Assembly: GCF_013111185.1 (NCBI RefSeq)
Contig: NZ_WVRE01000001.1
Span: forward strand, 310,001-374,000
Source of the DNA: Ruegeria sp. HKCCD7303
Lineage (GTDB): Bacteria; Pseudomonadota; Alphaproteobacteria; Rhodobacterales; Rhodobacteraceae
DNA length: 64,000 nt
Direction: 5' to 3'
Position numbers and translations under genes: made by a program. Below are positions 1 to 8,597 of this stretch, one piece after another (position 1 is the stretch's first letter; each line of letters opens with the position of its first letter). The notes beneath the pieces were generated by a model that saw only the letters and a list, made by a program, of their open reading frames with translations, had not been told where the DNA came from and did not search any database.

Positions 1-179
1 TCTCCGGATGGGACAATGCGACCGTCTACGCGTGTCACATCGTCAAGCTCGGTTAAGTGTGCCCAAACAATGGCAGATACCAGGCAGGACAGGATCACCA
101 ACAACAGCAGTGAACCGCGAATAGGGGAGCGCCCTTGCATTTCGCGTGCCAGCGCAGCCAGATCAGGATGCTGCGACAT
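1..179 (-). CDS. HlyD-family membrane fusion protein of a type I exporter, N-terminal part only
   Basis: The reading frame starts with ATG at 179 and runs off the left edge, so only about 59 residues are seen. They read MSQHPDLAALAREMQGRS, then a hydrophobic stretch (GSLLLLVILSCLVSAIVWA), then LTELDDVTRVDGRIVPSG. A short cytoplasmic head, one membrane anchor and an E-x-D-x-V-x-x-x-G-R-I-x-P-S-G start of the periplasmic barrel are the standard beginning of HlyD/LapC adaptor proteins. These link the inner-membrane ABC exporter to the TolC channel. The start overlaps the end of the ABC gene by 17 bases, so it is the next gene of the same operon. The substrate is probably the adhesin encoded at the head of the operon. 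The class is clear; the rest of the protein is outside the window. Confidence 0.85.
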   Translation of the reverse strand, partial: MSQHPDLAALAREMQGRSPIRGSLLLLVILSCLVSAIVWAHLTELDDVTRVDGRIVPSG

Positions 180-2310
180 TCAGGTGTCTCCTGCTTTGAC
201 GCGCGTGTTGTGTCAACAGGCTCTTGGGCCCATCTGCCGCGATTTCACCGTCTTCAAGTATGATGACCCGATCAACCAGCTCCAGCAGGCTGGTCCGGTG
301 TGTCACAATCACCATAGTGGTTTCGGCAGCGGTCTTCTTCAAACGTTGGATCACCTGAGCTTCGGTTTGAACATCCATTGCACTGGTCGGCTCATCCAGC
401 AATAGGACTGGCGGTTGCCCGATTAGGGCCCGGGCAAGTGCAATGGCTTGCCGCTGCCCGCCAGACAGCCCTTCTCCACGCTCAGCCAATTGAAGATCAT
501 AACCACTTGGATGCTTGGTGACGAAGTCTTCAACTCCAGATGTACGACCAGCTTCGATAAGGTCTTCGTCTTTCGGCCGGATTGCGCCGCTGGTGATGTT
601 GTCCCTGACTGACCCCGAGAAAAGCCAAACGTCTTGTAAAACCGAGCCGATATTGCGGCGCAGGTCTCCAGGATCGATCTGGCGGATGTCCAACCCGTCA
701 AGCGTGACCGATCCGACGCGGGGCGTGTAGAGCCCCAAAAGCAGACGGGCAATTGTGCTCTTCCCGCATCCGATTTGGCCGAGGATTGCAACCTTTTCGC
801 CCGGCTCGATTGAAAAAGAGATTCCCCTAAGTGTGTCGACACTTTGATCCGGGTACGAGAAATGAACGTTATTGAAAGAGATTGACCCTTTGAACGACAG
901 CCGGTTCACCCACGTACAACCTTCTGGTCGTTCGCTTTCGGCCACCATTAGCGTGTTTAGGTTTCGATATGCACTTCGAGCTTGATTCATGCGCGTAAGC
1001 GTTTGTGCCAGTTGACCCAAGGGGGCCAATGCACGACCGGTCAGCATGACAGAGGCTACAAGTGCTCCCATACTGGCCTGACCATCGGTGATTAGAAAAA
1101 CGCCATAGAAAACGACGAACACCTGGGCCGCTTGCTGCGTAAAACCCGTCAAGTTCAGAGCAAACTGCGTGATGGCCCTGCTTTGCGCTCCATGTGCTGA
1201 TTGCCGTTCAATCGCCTGTTCCCACCGGGCGCGCATTCGCTGACCTGCCGCCGTTGTTTTCAGGGTCTCGATGCCAGAGACGGCCTCGACCAGAACAGAT
1301 TGCTTGGACTGCCCGTCAGTAAGGCTTTTTTCAGCTATTCGCGACAAAAAAGGCTGCACAGCCAAACCGGTCAAAAGCACTACTGGAACGGCTAAAGCAG
1401 GTACAATTGCGAGTTGCCCTCCGACCAGGTAGACCACAAAGATAAACAGCCCTATGAACGGCAAGTCTACAACCGCGACAAGCGTCGCAGATGTGAAGAA
1501 CTCACGCAGCGTTTCAAACTCTCGGATGGTGCTTGTCATGGCCCCGGTCGAACCTGTGCGGGACTTCATCTGAATGTTCAGCACCTGATCGAAGATACGC
1601 CTTCCCATCAGCAAATCAGCTTTTTGACCGGCCTTGTCGATAAAGCCCGCTCGGAGAAGTTTTAGAACGAAGTCGAAAAACAGAGCCAGGGCGACGCCTC
1701 CTGTCAGTGCGATCAGCGACTCGGTTGCCTCGTTTGGCAAAACTCGATCATAGACGACCATAATGAAAATCGAGGTTGTTAGGCCCAGTAGGTTTGCCAT
1801 GGCAGCCGCCAGAACGACTTGGATATAGCTCCATCGGCTAGCGGCAAGAGCCGCCCGAAACCAGTGCCCGTCGTAAGAAGTATTTTCTGTAGAAATATCG
1901 TTGCCGTAGTGGCGTCGAAACAAGATAGCGTAACCAGTATAAGTTTCGCGAAAACTATCTTCAGGAACTTCACTGATCCCTTCGCCGATTTCCGGGTCGA
2001 AAATCAGCAACGTGCCGTTGCCTGTGCGACCATGGTAAACAACGGCTTGTTTTCCAGTCAGCAGTAACATCGCCGGAACGAGTCTGCCGTCAAATTCGGA
2101 CAGGCGTCGCTTGCCGTATCCCGCCTGCAGCTTTGCATGCTGAGCCACTGAAATGATATCGCGTATGGTCAATTCCCCACCTGGCCCGGTTTGCGCGGCG
2201 TGAAGAGAGGCTAATGTTATCGGCCGATCGAGGGTACTTGCGATATTAAGCAAGCAAGCCTCATAAGACGACAATTGAGGGATCGAGAATTTTGAATCGG
2301 CTATATTCAT
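163..2310 (-). CDS. Type I secretion ABC permease/ATPase, LapB-like
   Basis: 715 residues, the usual length for LapB/HlyB exporters. Order: residues 1-135 form a C39-peptidase-like domain that seems to lack the catalytic set, as in exporters that bind their substrate without cleaving it. Residues 155-440 are the transmembrane region, and 475-715 the nucleotide-binding domain. That domain has Walker A GQIGCGKST (511-519), signature LSGGQ (615-619), Walker B VLLLDE (635-640) and the switch histidine in VTHRT (671). It uses ATP to push a protein substrate through the inner membrane, working with the HlyD-like and TolC-like neighbours. Its start overlaps the upstream TolC gene by 4 bases (ATGA), showing translational coupling. 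Family assignment is firm; the link to the adhesin is inferred from the operon. Confidence 0.93.
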   Translation of the reverse strand: MNIADSKFSIPQLSSYEACLLNIASTLDRPITLASLHAAQTGPGGELTIRDIISVAQHAKLQAGYGKRRLSEFDGRLVPAMLLLTGKQAVVYHGRTGNGTLLIFDPEIGEGISEVPEDSFRETYTGYAILFRRHYGNDISTENTSYDGHWFRAALAASRWSYIQVVLAAAMANLLGLTTSIFIMVVYDRVLPNEATESLIALTGGVALALFFDFVLKLLRAGFIDKAGQKADLLMGRRIFDQVLNIQMKSRTGSTGAMTSTIREFETLREFFTSATLVAVVDLPFIGLFIFVVYLVGGQLAIVPALAVPVVLLTGLAVQPFLSRIAEKSLTDGQSKQSVLVEAVSGIETLKTTAAGQRMRARWEQAIERQSAHGAQSRAITQFALNLTGFTQQAAQVFVVFYGVFLITDGQASMGALVASVMLTGRALAPLGQLAQTLTRMNQARSAYRNLNTLMVAESERPEGCTWVNRLSFKGSISFNNVHFSYPDQSVDTLRGISFSIEPGEKVAILGQIGCGKSTIARLLLGLYTPRVGSVTLDGLDIRQIDPGDLRRNIGSVLQDVWLFSGSVRDNITSGAIRPKDEDLIEAGRTSGVEDFVTKHPSGYDLQLAERGEGLSGGQRQAIALARALIGQPPVLLLDEPTSAMDVQTEAQVIQRLKKTAAETTMVIVTHRTSLLELVDRVIILEDGEIAADGPKSLLTQHARQSRRHLNVAAS

Positions 2311-3650
2311 TTCAAACTGCCCCAGGTCCCAAGTGAAACCCCAAGCAAATCAAGTATATCGCCGGTCAGACTCAGTGCGGCATAGTTGGTCAGAAAAAAG
2401 CTCTGTTCAGCCAAAATAAGACGTTCCTGTGCATTTACGTAGTCGCGCTGCGCATCAAGGATTTCGATCAGGCTGCGTCGTCCGATAGAAAACTGTGCGC
2501 GTGATGCTGTCACGTTTTCAGCGTTGGCGGTGACTGCTGCCTCAGCAGCGCGTAGTCGATCAGCGCCCGCTTTTTGGTCCGAGCGAATAAAACCCAGTTC
2601 CCGCGTGATTTCGCGAATAAGTTGCTCGCGAACGTATTCTGCCTCTTTCACTTGCGCTTCAGCGGCAGCAATCGATGCCCGACGTTGACCGGTGCTGTCC
2701 AATTCGTAGTTGACCGAGAGGTCAACGCCGAAATTTGCATCCCTGTTGTCATCTTGATTGGCAAATGCCGCCAAGCGAACGTCCGGCCGGCGGCGGGCTT
2801 GTGCCGCGGACCAATCTGCCTTGGCCGCCAAAAGGCTCGCATCTGCTTGGCGAATTTGAGGGCTGGCTAATATGATTTGAGAGTCACTTCTATCCAGGTC
2901 AGGTGCTGACACAGGAGGGCTTAGAGCGCCGGGAGCTGATCCAAATACTTCACGGAACCGTGCTTCAGCGCGATCTGTGCGTGCCTGGGCGTCTGCAAGC
3001 CGTGTTCGCGCATCTGCCATACGCGACTGCGCCGTCAAAACATCTGCATTGGAACCCGCCCCGCTGGCGGTGCGATCCAAGATTTGGCGCACAAGTTGTT
3101 CATGCACCATGACATTTTTCCGCGAAATGTCCTGTATTCTGCGCTGATCAAGGACAACTACATATGTTTCGATCGCAGCCAGAGCGGTCGCCGAGGCTGT
3201 TTGAATCTGATTGCCCCGGCTTTCCAAAACTCGGGCTCGCGCTGCTGCCAAGTCTCCCGCCGCTGCGCCGCCATCATACACCATTTGCGACACCCTCAGA
3301 TAAGGTGAAACATCAGCGATATCGGAATCAACCCTCTCAGAGCGGGCGTTAATCCCTAAGGAAACTTGGGGCAAAAAAGCGCCTTCTGCTGCATCTTGAT
3401 TGGCTATTGCGATGTCCATCCTCGTATCGCTTTGCGCTAAATTTGGGCTGGATTCCACAGCTGATCGCACCCTTTGCCCAAATGCACTTTGGCCAAGTAA
3501 CTTAGAAGGTTTTGCGGCGCCCGCTCCGGCCGTTCCTGTTGAAAACGACATCGATACAGGCGTCAAATCTGGTGGAGAGGTACAGGCGGCAATCAGAGTT
3601 GCGCATAGAACAAGCATAAGAGGTTTTAGTGTTTTACCATAGGGTCGCAT
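2307..3650 (-). CDS. TolC-family outer-membrane channel lipoprotein
   Basis: 447 residues. The first 23 form a lipoprotein signal with lipobox LIAAC, so the mature protein probably starts at a lipidated cysteine. The rest is long amphipathic helix rich in A, R, Q, E and D, with two related halves. Segments such as SQMVYDGGAAAGDLAAARARV and FSIGRRSLIEILDAQRDYVNAQ are the hallmark of the two TolC/OprM repeats. It forms the trimeric outer-membrane duct for type I export. It overlaps both neighbours (17 bases with the SapC gene, 4 bases with the ABC gene), so the operon is tight. Confidence 0.92.
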   Translation of the reverse strand: MRPYGKTLKPLMLVLCATLIAACTSPPDLTPVSMSFSTGTAGAGAAKPSKLLGQSAFGQRVRSAVESSPNLAQSDTRMDIAIANQDAAEGAFLPQVSLGINARSERVDSDIADVSPYLRVSQMVYDGGAAAGDLAAARARVLESRGNQIQTASATALAAIETYVVVLDQRRIQDISRKNVMVHEQLVRQILDRTASGAGSNADVLTAQSRMADARTRLADAQARTDRAEARFREVFGSAPGALSPPVSAPDLDRSDSQIILASPQIRQADASLLAAKADWSAAQARRRPDVRLAAFANQDDNRDANFGVDLSVNYELDSTGQRRASIAAAEAQVKEAEYVREQLIREITRELGFIRSDQKAGADRLRAAEAAVTANAENVTASRAQFSIGRRSLIEILDAQRDYVNAQERLILAEQSFFLTNYAALSLTGDILDLLGVSLGTWGSLK

Positions 3651-4479
3651 ATTGGCCCTCGTGATTGTGATGTTCCAAAGTGCTTTCTGCTTCTTGGGCT
3701 GTCACCAAAGCGTCTAAAAAATCCGGAAGCTTCGAAGCCGGGTGTTCCGCTTTTTTGTCTGTCAATAGAACAGCCTGCTTTTGCGCCTGCGACAGCCACG
3801 TGAAATGGGTCAGCGAAACCTGATGAGCGTGTATCAGGCGAAGCCCTCCGGTTTTGGCAAGCAACGACATGTTGGCTGCATGAGTTTTTTGCAAAGCGCT
3901 CGCGTTGATGCCGAAAAGCCCGTTTGGAAGTGGCATGCCCTGAAAAGAGGAGAGCGGAGCAAAAAGACCCATCTCTGAAAGGACCTTGCACAAATGCAAT
4001 GTGTCCTGCATCGATTTGGAGAGCGCTTGGAAGAATGCCTGAACTTTTGCCAATTCTGGTCCTAGATTGCCCTCCTGATCGAAAAATAGCTCATCTGCCG
4101 GTTCGTTGGTGACAAGGCCCGAGCTTTCGTCGACCAGCAGATCGAAATGCAAAGGGTTGGTTTCATGATTATGTTCAGGCAGTTCATACCGAAACGGGAA
4201 GCAACGCAGACCAGATGGGACATACATGGCAAGCCACTTACCTTGTGTTGACACGAAGGGCGTCGGGCAATTGGCTTCCATTGAAAGCATGGCCACGGGA
4301 TAGTGGCATTGGTCAGATCTTCGAAAAACGATCGGAAAAGAGGCTGCTATTTGGAGGATTTCCGCGTCCACAACGGCACACTCATTTATTTTGCGTGCAA
4401 AATCGAACGAGGAAAATCGCTTCCAGAACTTACCCTTATGCCGTTGCCGGGTGACCGGAATTAGGCTATTCTGCACCAT
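3634..4479 (-). CDS. SapC-family protein within the type I secretion operon
   Basis: 281 residues from the ATG at 4479. I chose this start because GAGGTGA lies just upstream; an upstream in-frame ATG at 4563 would run into the adhesin gene. The sequence (VVDAEILQIAASFPIVF, then MLSMEANCPTPFVSTQGKW, then YVPSGLRCFPF) matches the SapC family, named after Campylobacter S-layer genes. No signal peptide or membrane segment is visible. Members in other bacteria often lie next to type I secretion or S-layer genes, but their molecular role is not settled. Here it sits between adhesin and TolC and overlaps the latter by 17 bases, which suggests a role in export or surface display of the adhesin (inference). 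Confidence 0.8.
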   Translation of the reverse strand: MVQNSLIPVTRQRHKGKFWKRFSSFDFARKINECAVVDAEILQIAASFPIVFRRSDQCHYPVAMLSMEANCPTPFVSTQGKWLAMYVPSGLRCFPFRYELPEHNHETNPLHFDLLVDESSGLVTNEPADELFFDQEGNLGPELAKVQAFFQALSKSMQDTLHLCKVLSEMGLFAPLSSFQGMPLPNGLFGINASALQKTHAANMSLLAKTGGLRLIHAHQVSLTHFTWLSQAQKQAVLLTDKKAEHPASKLPDFLDALVTAQEAESTLEHHNHEGQYATLW

Positions 4480-4525
4480 AATCACCTCATGATTTTTAAA
4501 GTTCTCGCTGCGGCCTGAATGTCGT

Positions 4526-7500
4526 TCAGGCGGAAGCCCCAGTTGGGTCGGTGTGCAAAACATTGTCTGTGTGCAAGTTGCTCAGATCGTTCAGGCCCTG
4601 GAACGAGGCGACGGTTTGAACGCTGGCGTTGTCAGAGGCTACGAAATCGGCCTTAACCAGAACACTGTCCGTCCCGTCGGTGGCCATAACGTATATCTCG
4701 TCCCCTACCACCGCGCCGGAAAAGCTTTCCACTGCGTTCTCTATCGTGTTCAAGTTTAGATCAATCAAAACTGAGTCCAGACCAACAAATCCGGTGTTGG
4801 CACCGATACTGTCGCCAGCTGACAGCAGCTCGAACCCGGTGCCATCGCCACGCAGAGTGCTGGCGTCTAATCCACTGAACATCAATGCATCAGACATTTC
4901 GGCTGCAGGGCCGATCGTAAAGCCAGTTACGGTATCTGAACCGTTGTTAACTGAGTCCGCTTCGAAAACAACGACATCGCGCCCTGAGGCAGAGACATCG
5001 ATCGTATCATCACCGATGCCGCCTTGAACAAAAGTATCGATTCTTGATGCGGTTAGGCTGTCATCGCCGTTAGTCCCGATTTGCAGAATAGACGGCCCGC
5101 CATCAGGTGTTTTTATTGTCAACACTATGGGTTGGTTCGGATCCTGGACCGTCATCGTGAAAGTGACAAGCGGTTGAGACACATCTGAAAAGACAGTCGC
5201 GGCGCCGGCAAAATTTATGATATCTCCGGTTCCAGGGCTGGCCAGAAACAAATCAAACGCGTTGTGCTCCACCGCAGATCCATTATCGAATGTGACCACG
5301 GAAGAGTCGAATTCCAGTTCTGCCGTAATGGCAAGACCGCTTGAGATATCACGATCTGCATCTGCGTAAATCTCAAAGGTAATGGTTGAACCGGTCCGTC
5401 CTGCTTCAGTGATTACATATGCAGCGGGTTCATGGGCCGTGACCTGATCATTAACGGCTAACGGATTAGGTCCCCCAGACACCGTGGCTTGCGCCGAAAA
5501 CAAAAGGTTGTCTCCGGCATTTATGGCTGAGAATTCAGTTGAAGCGATGGCCGATGACCAAGAGCCATCTGCGGCCACCGTAGCAGATCCTACAGCGTTT
5601 CCATTAAGTGTGATGTCTATCGTCTGACCATTTGATAGGCCCACAGATGAGCCGGTGATTGTCAATCCGGACATCTGCGCGTCATTCAACGCCACAGCGT
5701 CGTTTACGCCAATGTCGTCCATGGTCAGGATGGGGCGAAAATCGGTTGAGATTGAGCTGCTTGCCGTCGCCGAGTTGTTTCCCGCAAGGTCATCAACTGT
5801 TGCGGAAACTGTGTATGTTGACCCGTCTGAAAGAGCGCTCAGATCGCTGGAGGGTATGCTAATCGACCAGGCGCCCGAAGAAACAGTGCCTGCATAAGTC
5901 TGCCCCCCAAACGTGACAGAAACTGTTCGCCCGTCTTCAGCTGATGTGGTGCCCGAGACTGTCAGGTCAGCGCCTTGTTCTGTCACATCCAACACTGGTC
6001 CTACGGGAAGAGCGTCAATTGTAATCACTGGAACTGTAAAGTCGGTGGCGAAATTCACGGTGGCGAGATTATTGTTCCCTGCAGTATCCGAAATCGACGC
6101 GTTGATGCTGTATGTCTCAGCATCTTGAAGAGCAGAAAGCTCAGCGCCTGTTGCGGTATATGTCCAGGTCCCGCCTGTAACGGTTGCGGTTCCGCTAACG
6201 TCGGTGGTTCCATCACTACGCGAGATGTTGATGTTCACTATGGTGCCGTCCGGTGCATCGGAAGCTCCTGACACTGTCAGGTCCGTTCCCTGTTCCGCGG
6301 CGTTCATGATGACTCCGTCTGACACGTTTGTGATATCCAAACTGGGGGGTGTGAAATCTGTATCAAAACTGCTGCTGGCCTGTGCTGCCGGGTTTCCAGC
6401 CGCATCTGAGACATCTGCGGTTACAATTACGGTGACTGCATCTGATAAAGCGGTCAAATCTGAGGCCGTTACCGCGACGCTCCATGCTCCGGCGGAAACC
6501 GTGCCCGAATACGATTTCCCGCTCATGTCAACGCTTACAGTCTGCCCGTCTTCAGCCGTAGTTGCACCCGAAATGATAAGGTCAGTTGCCTGCTCAGCCG
6601 CATTCATAACTGCGCCATCTGAAAAGCTGTCGATGCTTAGCGTCGGTGCCGTCAGGTCAGTACCCAGAGACACATCTGCCTGAGGTGCGGGCAAACCGTT
6701 GGCATCAGAGATATCTGCTGTGACCGAAAAACTGCTTCCGTCAGCAAGCGCGACCAAATTGGCGGTGGGTATGGTTACTGACCACGCGCCACTTGTCACT
6801 GTGCCGGTATAAGTTTGCCCGTCCAAGGTGACGGTGACTTGCTGCCCGTCCTCAACGTTCCCGGTCGTGCCGCTGACCGTCAAGTCAGCCCCAGCTTCTG
6901 CTGTATTCAGCACCGCGCCGACAGAAAGAGGAGAAATGAAAACGGACGGGCCCGTAAGATCCACCGGGACGGATACGGCGACCGGAACCGCCTGATTGCC
7001 TGCTGCATCCTCTACGACGACTGTGATCGTCGCGGGGGTGCCAGTGACAAGACCGCCAAGATCGGCGTTAGGGATTGTCGCATTCCAGCTTCCGCCCGAG
7101 GCTACGCCTGTGTAGGGCTGACCATTGAATGTAACGTTGACGGGTTGACCGTCCGCAGCCGTTGTTAAGCCAGTGAGCATCAGATCGCCTGCGACGTCAG
7201 CCAACTCAATCGAGCCACTGGCAACGGGGTCAAGGGTTATAGTCGGCGCTGTGAAATCAGTATCAAAGCTCCCACTGGCTTGCGAGGCAGGGTTGCCCGC
7301 TGCATCCGTTACGTCAGCGGTTAACGAGACAGTTGCGCCATCAGGCAGGGCTGTCAAAGCCGAAGCTGGTACAGTGACACTCCATTGTCCGCCACTTACC
7401 GTTGCAGAATAGGTTTGGCCATTTAGCGAAACGGTTACAACTTGCCCGTCTTCGGCATCTGTTGAACCAAAGACAGTCAGGTCTGTCGCCTGTTCTGCCG

Positions 7501-8371
7501 AGTTCAGCACAGCACCGTCAGAGAGGCCAGTAATCGCCAAAGTTGGAGGGATCGTATCAATGTCAAACCGGACCGTCTGAACCGATAATTCTGTGCCCGC
7601 ATCGTCCAAATGCCGCACTGAAACGGCTGTTACCCCTTGGGGCAGAGCTGCGGCTTCTGCTGCGGTCAGAGAGAGGCTCCAGCTACCGTCAGCATTGGGT
7701 GTCATGGAATTGACGAGCGATCCGACCGTTACTTCCACAGTCGACGTACCTTCGGGTGCGGCAGAATCAGTGCTGACGTTGTTCAAGGCGGCAGTTTGAA
7801 GCTCGGCCAGATTGAGGCTTGTATAGGTCGGTTCAGGTTGGGGCGTATTGTCAACACCTCCAACATCCCCGCTATTTTCAACATCATCGTCACCGCCGCC
7901 GCCACCTGCTGCAGCGGCCGCTCCGGCCAGGCCCAACCCGCCAAGAGCAGCTCCCGTGCCACCGATGCCACCGGTGGCAGTTGCACCGGCCTCAGCCGCA
8001 CTGAATTGAACGATTTCGGCGACAACGTCCTCTGCAATCATGATCGCACCGCTGTCCAGAACCTGAACGTTTTCAGCAGTGACGATCATTGTTCTACCGT
8101 CGGCGAGCTTTAGAAGCACATCGCCGTTTTTCATCAGTTTTGCCGAGCGGACACCTGGGATGGTTTCCGCAAACTGAAAAGCGTAAAGTTCTTCTATGGA
8201 AGCTTGCGACAGGGCGGGCAGCGCCATTACCGTCGACAAAAGACCACCAGCTGCACCACGACCAGCCCAACGACCGAGTTTTCCGTCGATCCATTGGCGA
8301 ATGCTTCGCTTGCGGTCCGTATCCGAGGATTCCGCTGTCGGATGGTTGTTGGACTCGGTTGCTTTGGTCAT
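4526..8371 (-). CDS. Large Ig-repeat adhesin exported by type I secretion, with a cohesin-like module
   Basis: 1281 residues from the ATG at 8371, chosen for the GTGAGGG upstream; an in-frame ATG at 8440 is the alternative. In this numbering, residues 60-145 resemble the BapA/LapF-type prefix domain (NGDVLLKLADGRTMIV). A glycine/alanine linker ending GGGGGDDD follows (130-163). Then come about eight bacterial Ig-like repeats of roughly 100 residues (180-970) with recurring DGQTVSV, GAWSV and DAAGN patterns. Next is a cohesin-like module (about 983-1093), one RTX-like nonapeptide (GGIGDDTID, 1117-1125) and a C-terminal domain expected to carry the export signal. No Sec signal is seen. It probably mediates attachment or biofilm formation. 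It is the first gene of the operon that encodes its exporter. Repeat number and ligand are unknown from sequence alone. Confidence 0.88.
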   Translation of the reverse strand: MTKATESNNHPTAESSDTDRKRSIRQWIDGKLGRWAGRGAAGGLLSTVMALPALSQASIEELYAFQFAETIPGVRSAKLMKNGDVLLKLADGRTMIVTAENVQVLDSGAIMIAEDVVAEIVQFSAAEAGATATGGIGGTGAALGGLGLAGAAAAAGGGGGDDDVENSGDVGGVDNTPQPEPTYTSLNLAELQTAALNNVSTDSAAPEGTSTVEVTVGSLVNSMTPNADGSWSLSLTAAEAAALPQGVTAVSVRHLDDAGTELSVQTVRFDIDTIPPTLAITGLSDGAVLNSAEQATDLTVFGSTDAEDGQVVTVSLNGQTYSATVSGGQWSVTVPASALTALPDGATVSLTADVTDAAGNPASQASGSFDTDFTAPTITLDPVASGSIELADVAGDLMLTGLTTAADGQPVNVTFNGQPYTGVASGGSWNATIPNADLGGLVTGTPATITVVVEDAAGNQAVPVAVSVPVDLTGPSVFISPLSVGAVLNTAEAGADLTVSGTTGNVEDGQQVTVTLDGQTYTGTVTSGAWSVTIPTANLVALADGSSFSVTADISDANGLPAPQADVSLGTDLTAPTLSIDSFSDGAVMNAAEQATDLIISGATTAEDGQTVSVDMSGKSYSGTVSAGAWSVAVTASDLTALSDAVTVIVTADVSDAAGNPAAQASSSFDTDFTPPSLDITNVSDGVIMNAAEQGTDLTVSGASDAPDGTIVNINISRSDGTTDVSGTATVTGGTWTYTATGAELSALQDAETYSINASISDTAGNNNLATVNFATDFTVPVITIDALPVGPVLDVTEQGADLTVSGTTSAEDGRTVSVTFGGQTYAGTVSSGAWSISIPSSDLSALSDGSTYTVSATVDDLAGNNSATASSSISTDFRPILTMDDIGVNDAVALNDAQMSGLTITGSSVGLSNGQTIDITLNGNAVGSATVAADGSWSSAIASTEFSAINAGDNLLFSAQATVSGGPNPLAVNDQVTAHEPAAYVITEAGRTGSTITFEIYADADRDISSGLAITAELEFDSSVVTFDNGSAVEHNAFDLFLASPGTGDIINFAGAATVFSDVSQPLVTFTMTVQDPNQPIVLTIKTPDGGPSILQIGTNGDDSLTASRIDTFVQGGIGDDTIDVSASGRDVVVFEADSVNNGSDTVTGFTIGPAAEMSDALMFSGLDASTLRGDGTGFELLSAGDSIGANTGFVGLDSVLIDLNLNTIENAVESFSGAVVGDEIYVMATDGTDSVLVKADFVASDNASVQTVASFQGLNDLSNLHTDNVLHTDPTGASA
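5093..5425 (-). other. Cohesin-like module inside the adhesin
   Basis: After the Ig-like repeats the pattern changes to STITFEIYADAD, then LAITAELEFDSSVVTF, a variable stretch, GDIINFAGA, and finally QPLVTFTMTVQD. This order (beta strand, Y/F-D-x-S-x-V-x-F strand, G-x-I-x-F-A-G-A strand, P-L-x-T-x-x-x-x-V strand) follows cohesin and related jelly-roll modules. The call rests on pattern resemblance only. A profile search against the cohesin family or a structure prediction would decide it. Confidence 0.55.
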
Positions 8372-8597
8372 CTTGCCCTCACTTTTGGTGTCCACAGATG
8401 TTCGAAGAGGAAAGGACACATTATTTGACGATTTTCTCATCCGTCTTTCCCATCGGTAAATGCTGCGATCGGACCCAAAAAAATTGAGTTAAACTGAAAC
8501 CGAACTTCACGCTTTCACCACATTTCCGCTTTCGTTTCGGTCTGCGTTCTTTGCCAGTCTGTTGCCATTGCCAGGGGTGGCTCAGGAGGTGATGGCT
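8372..8597. promoter_or_regulatory. Divergent promoter region between adhesin operon and RTX/dockerin gene
   Basis: About 226 bases (157 if the adhesin starts at 8440) separate the two divergent starts, so both promoters must lie here. I see no convincing operator. A strong ribosome-binding site (AGGAGG, 8584-8589) serves the plus-strand gene. Shared control of the two surface proteins is plausible but not shown. Confidence 0.5.

Noticed and set aside
4479-4563. Longer SapC start at 4563
   Set aside because: It would overlap the end of the adhesin gene and has no ribosome-binding site; GAGGTGA marks the ATG at 4479.
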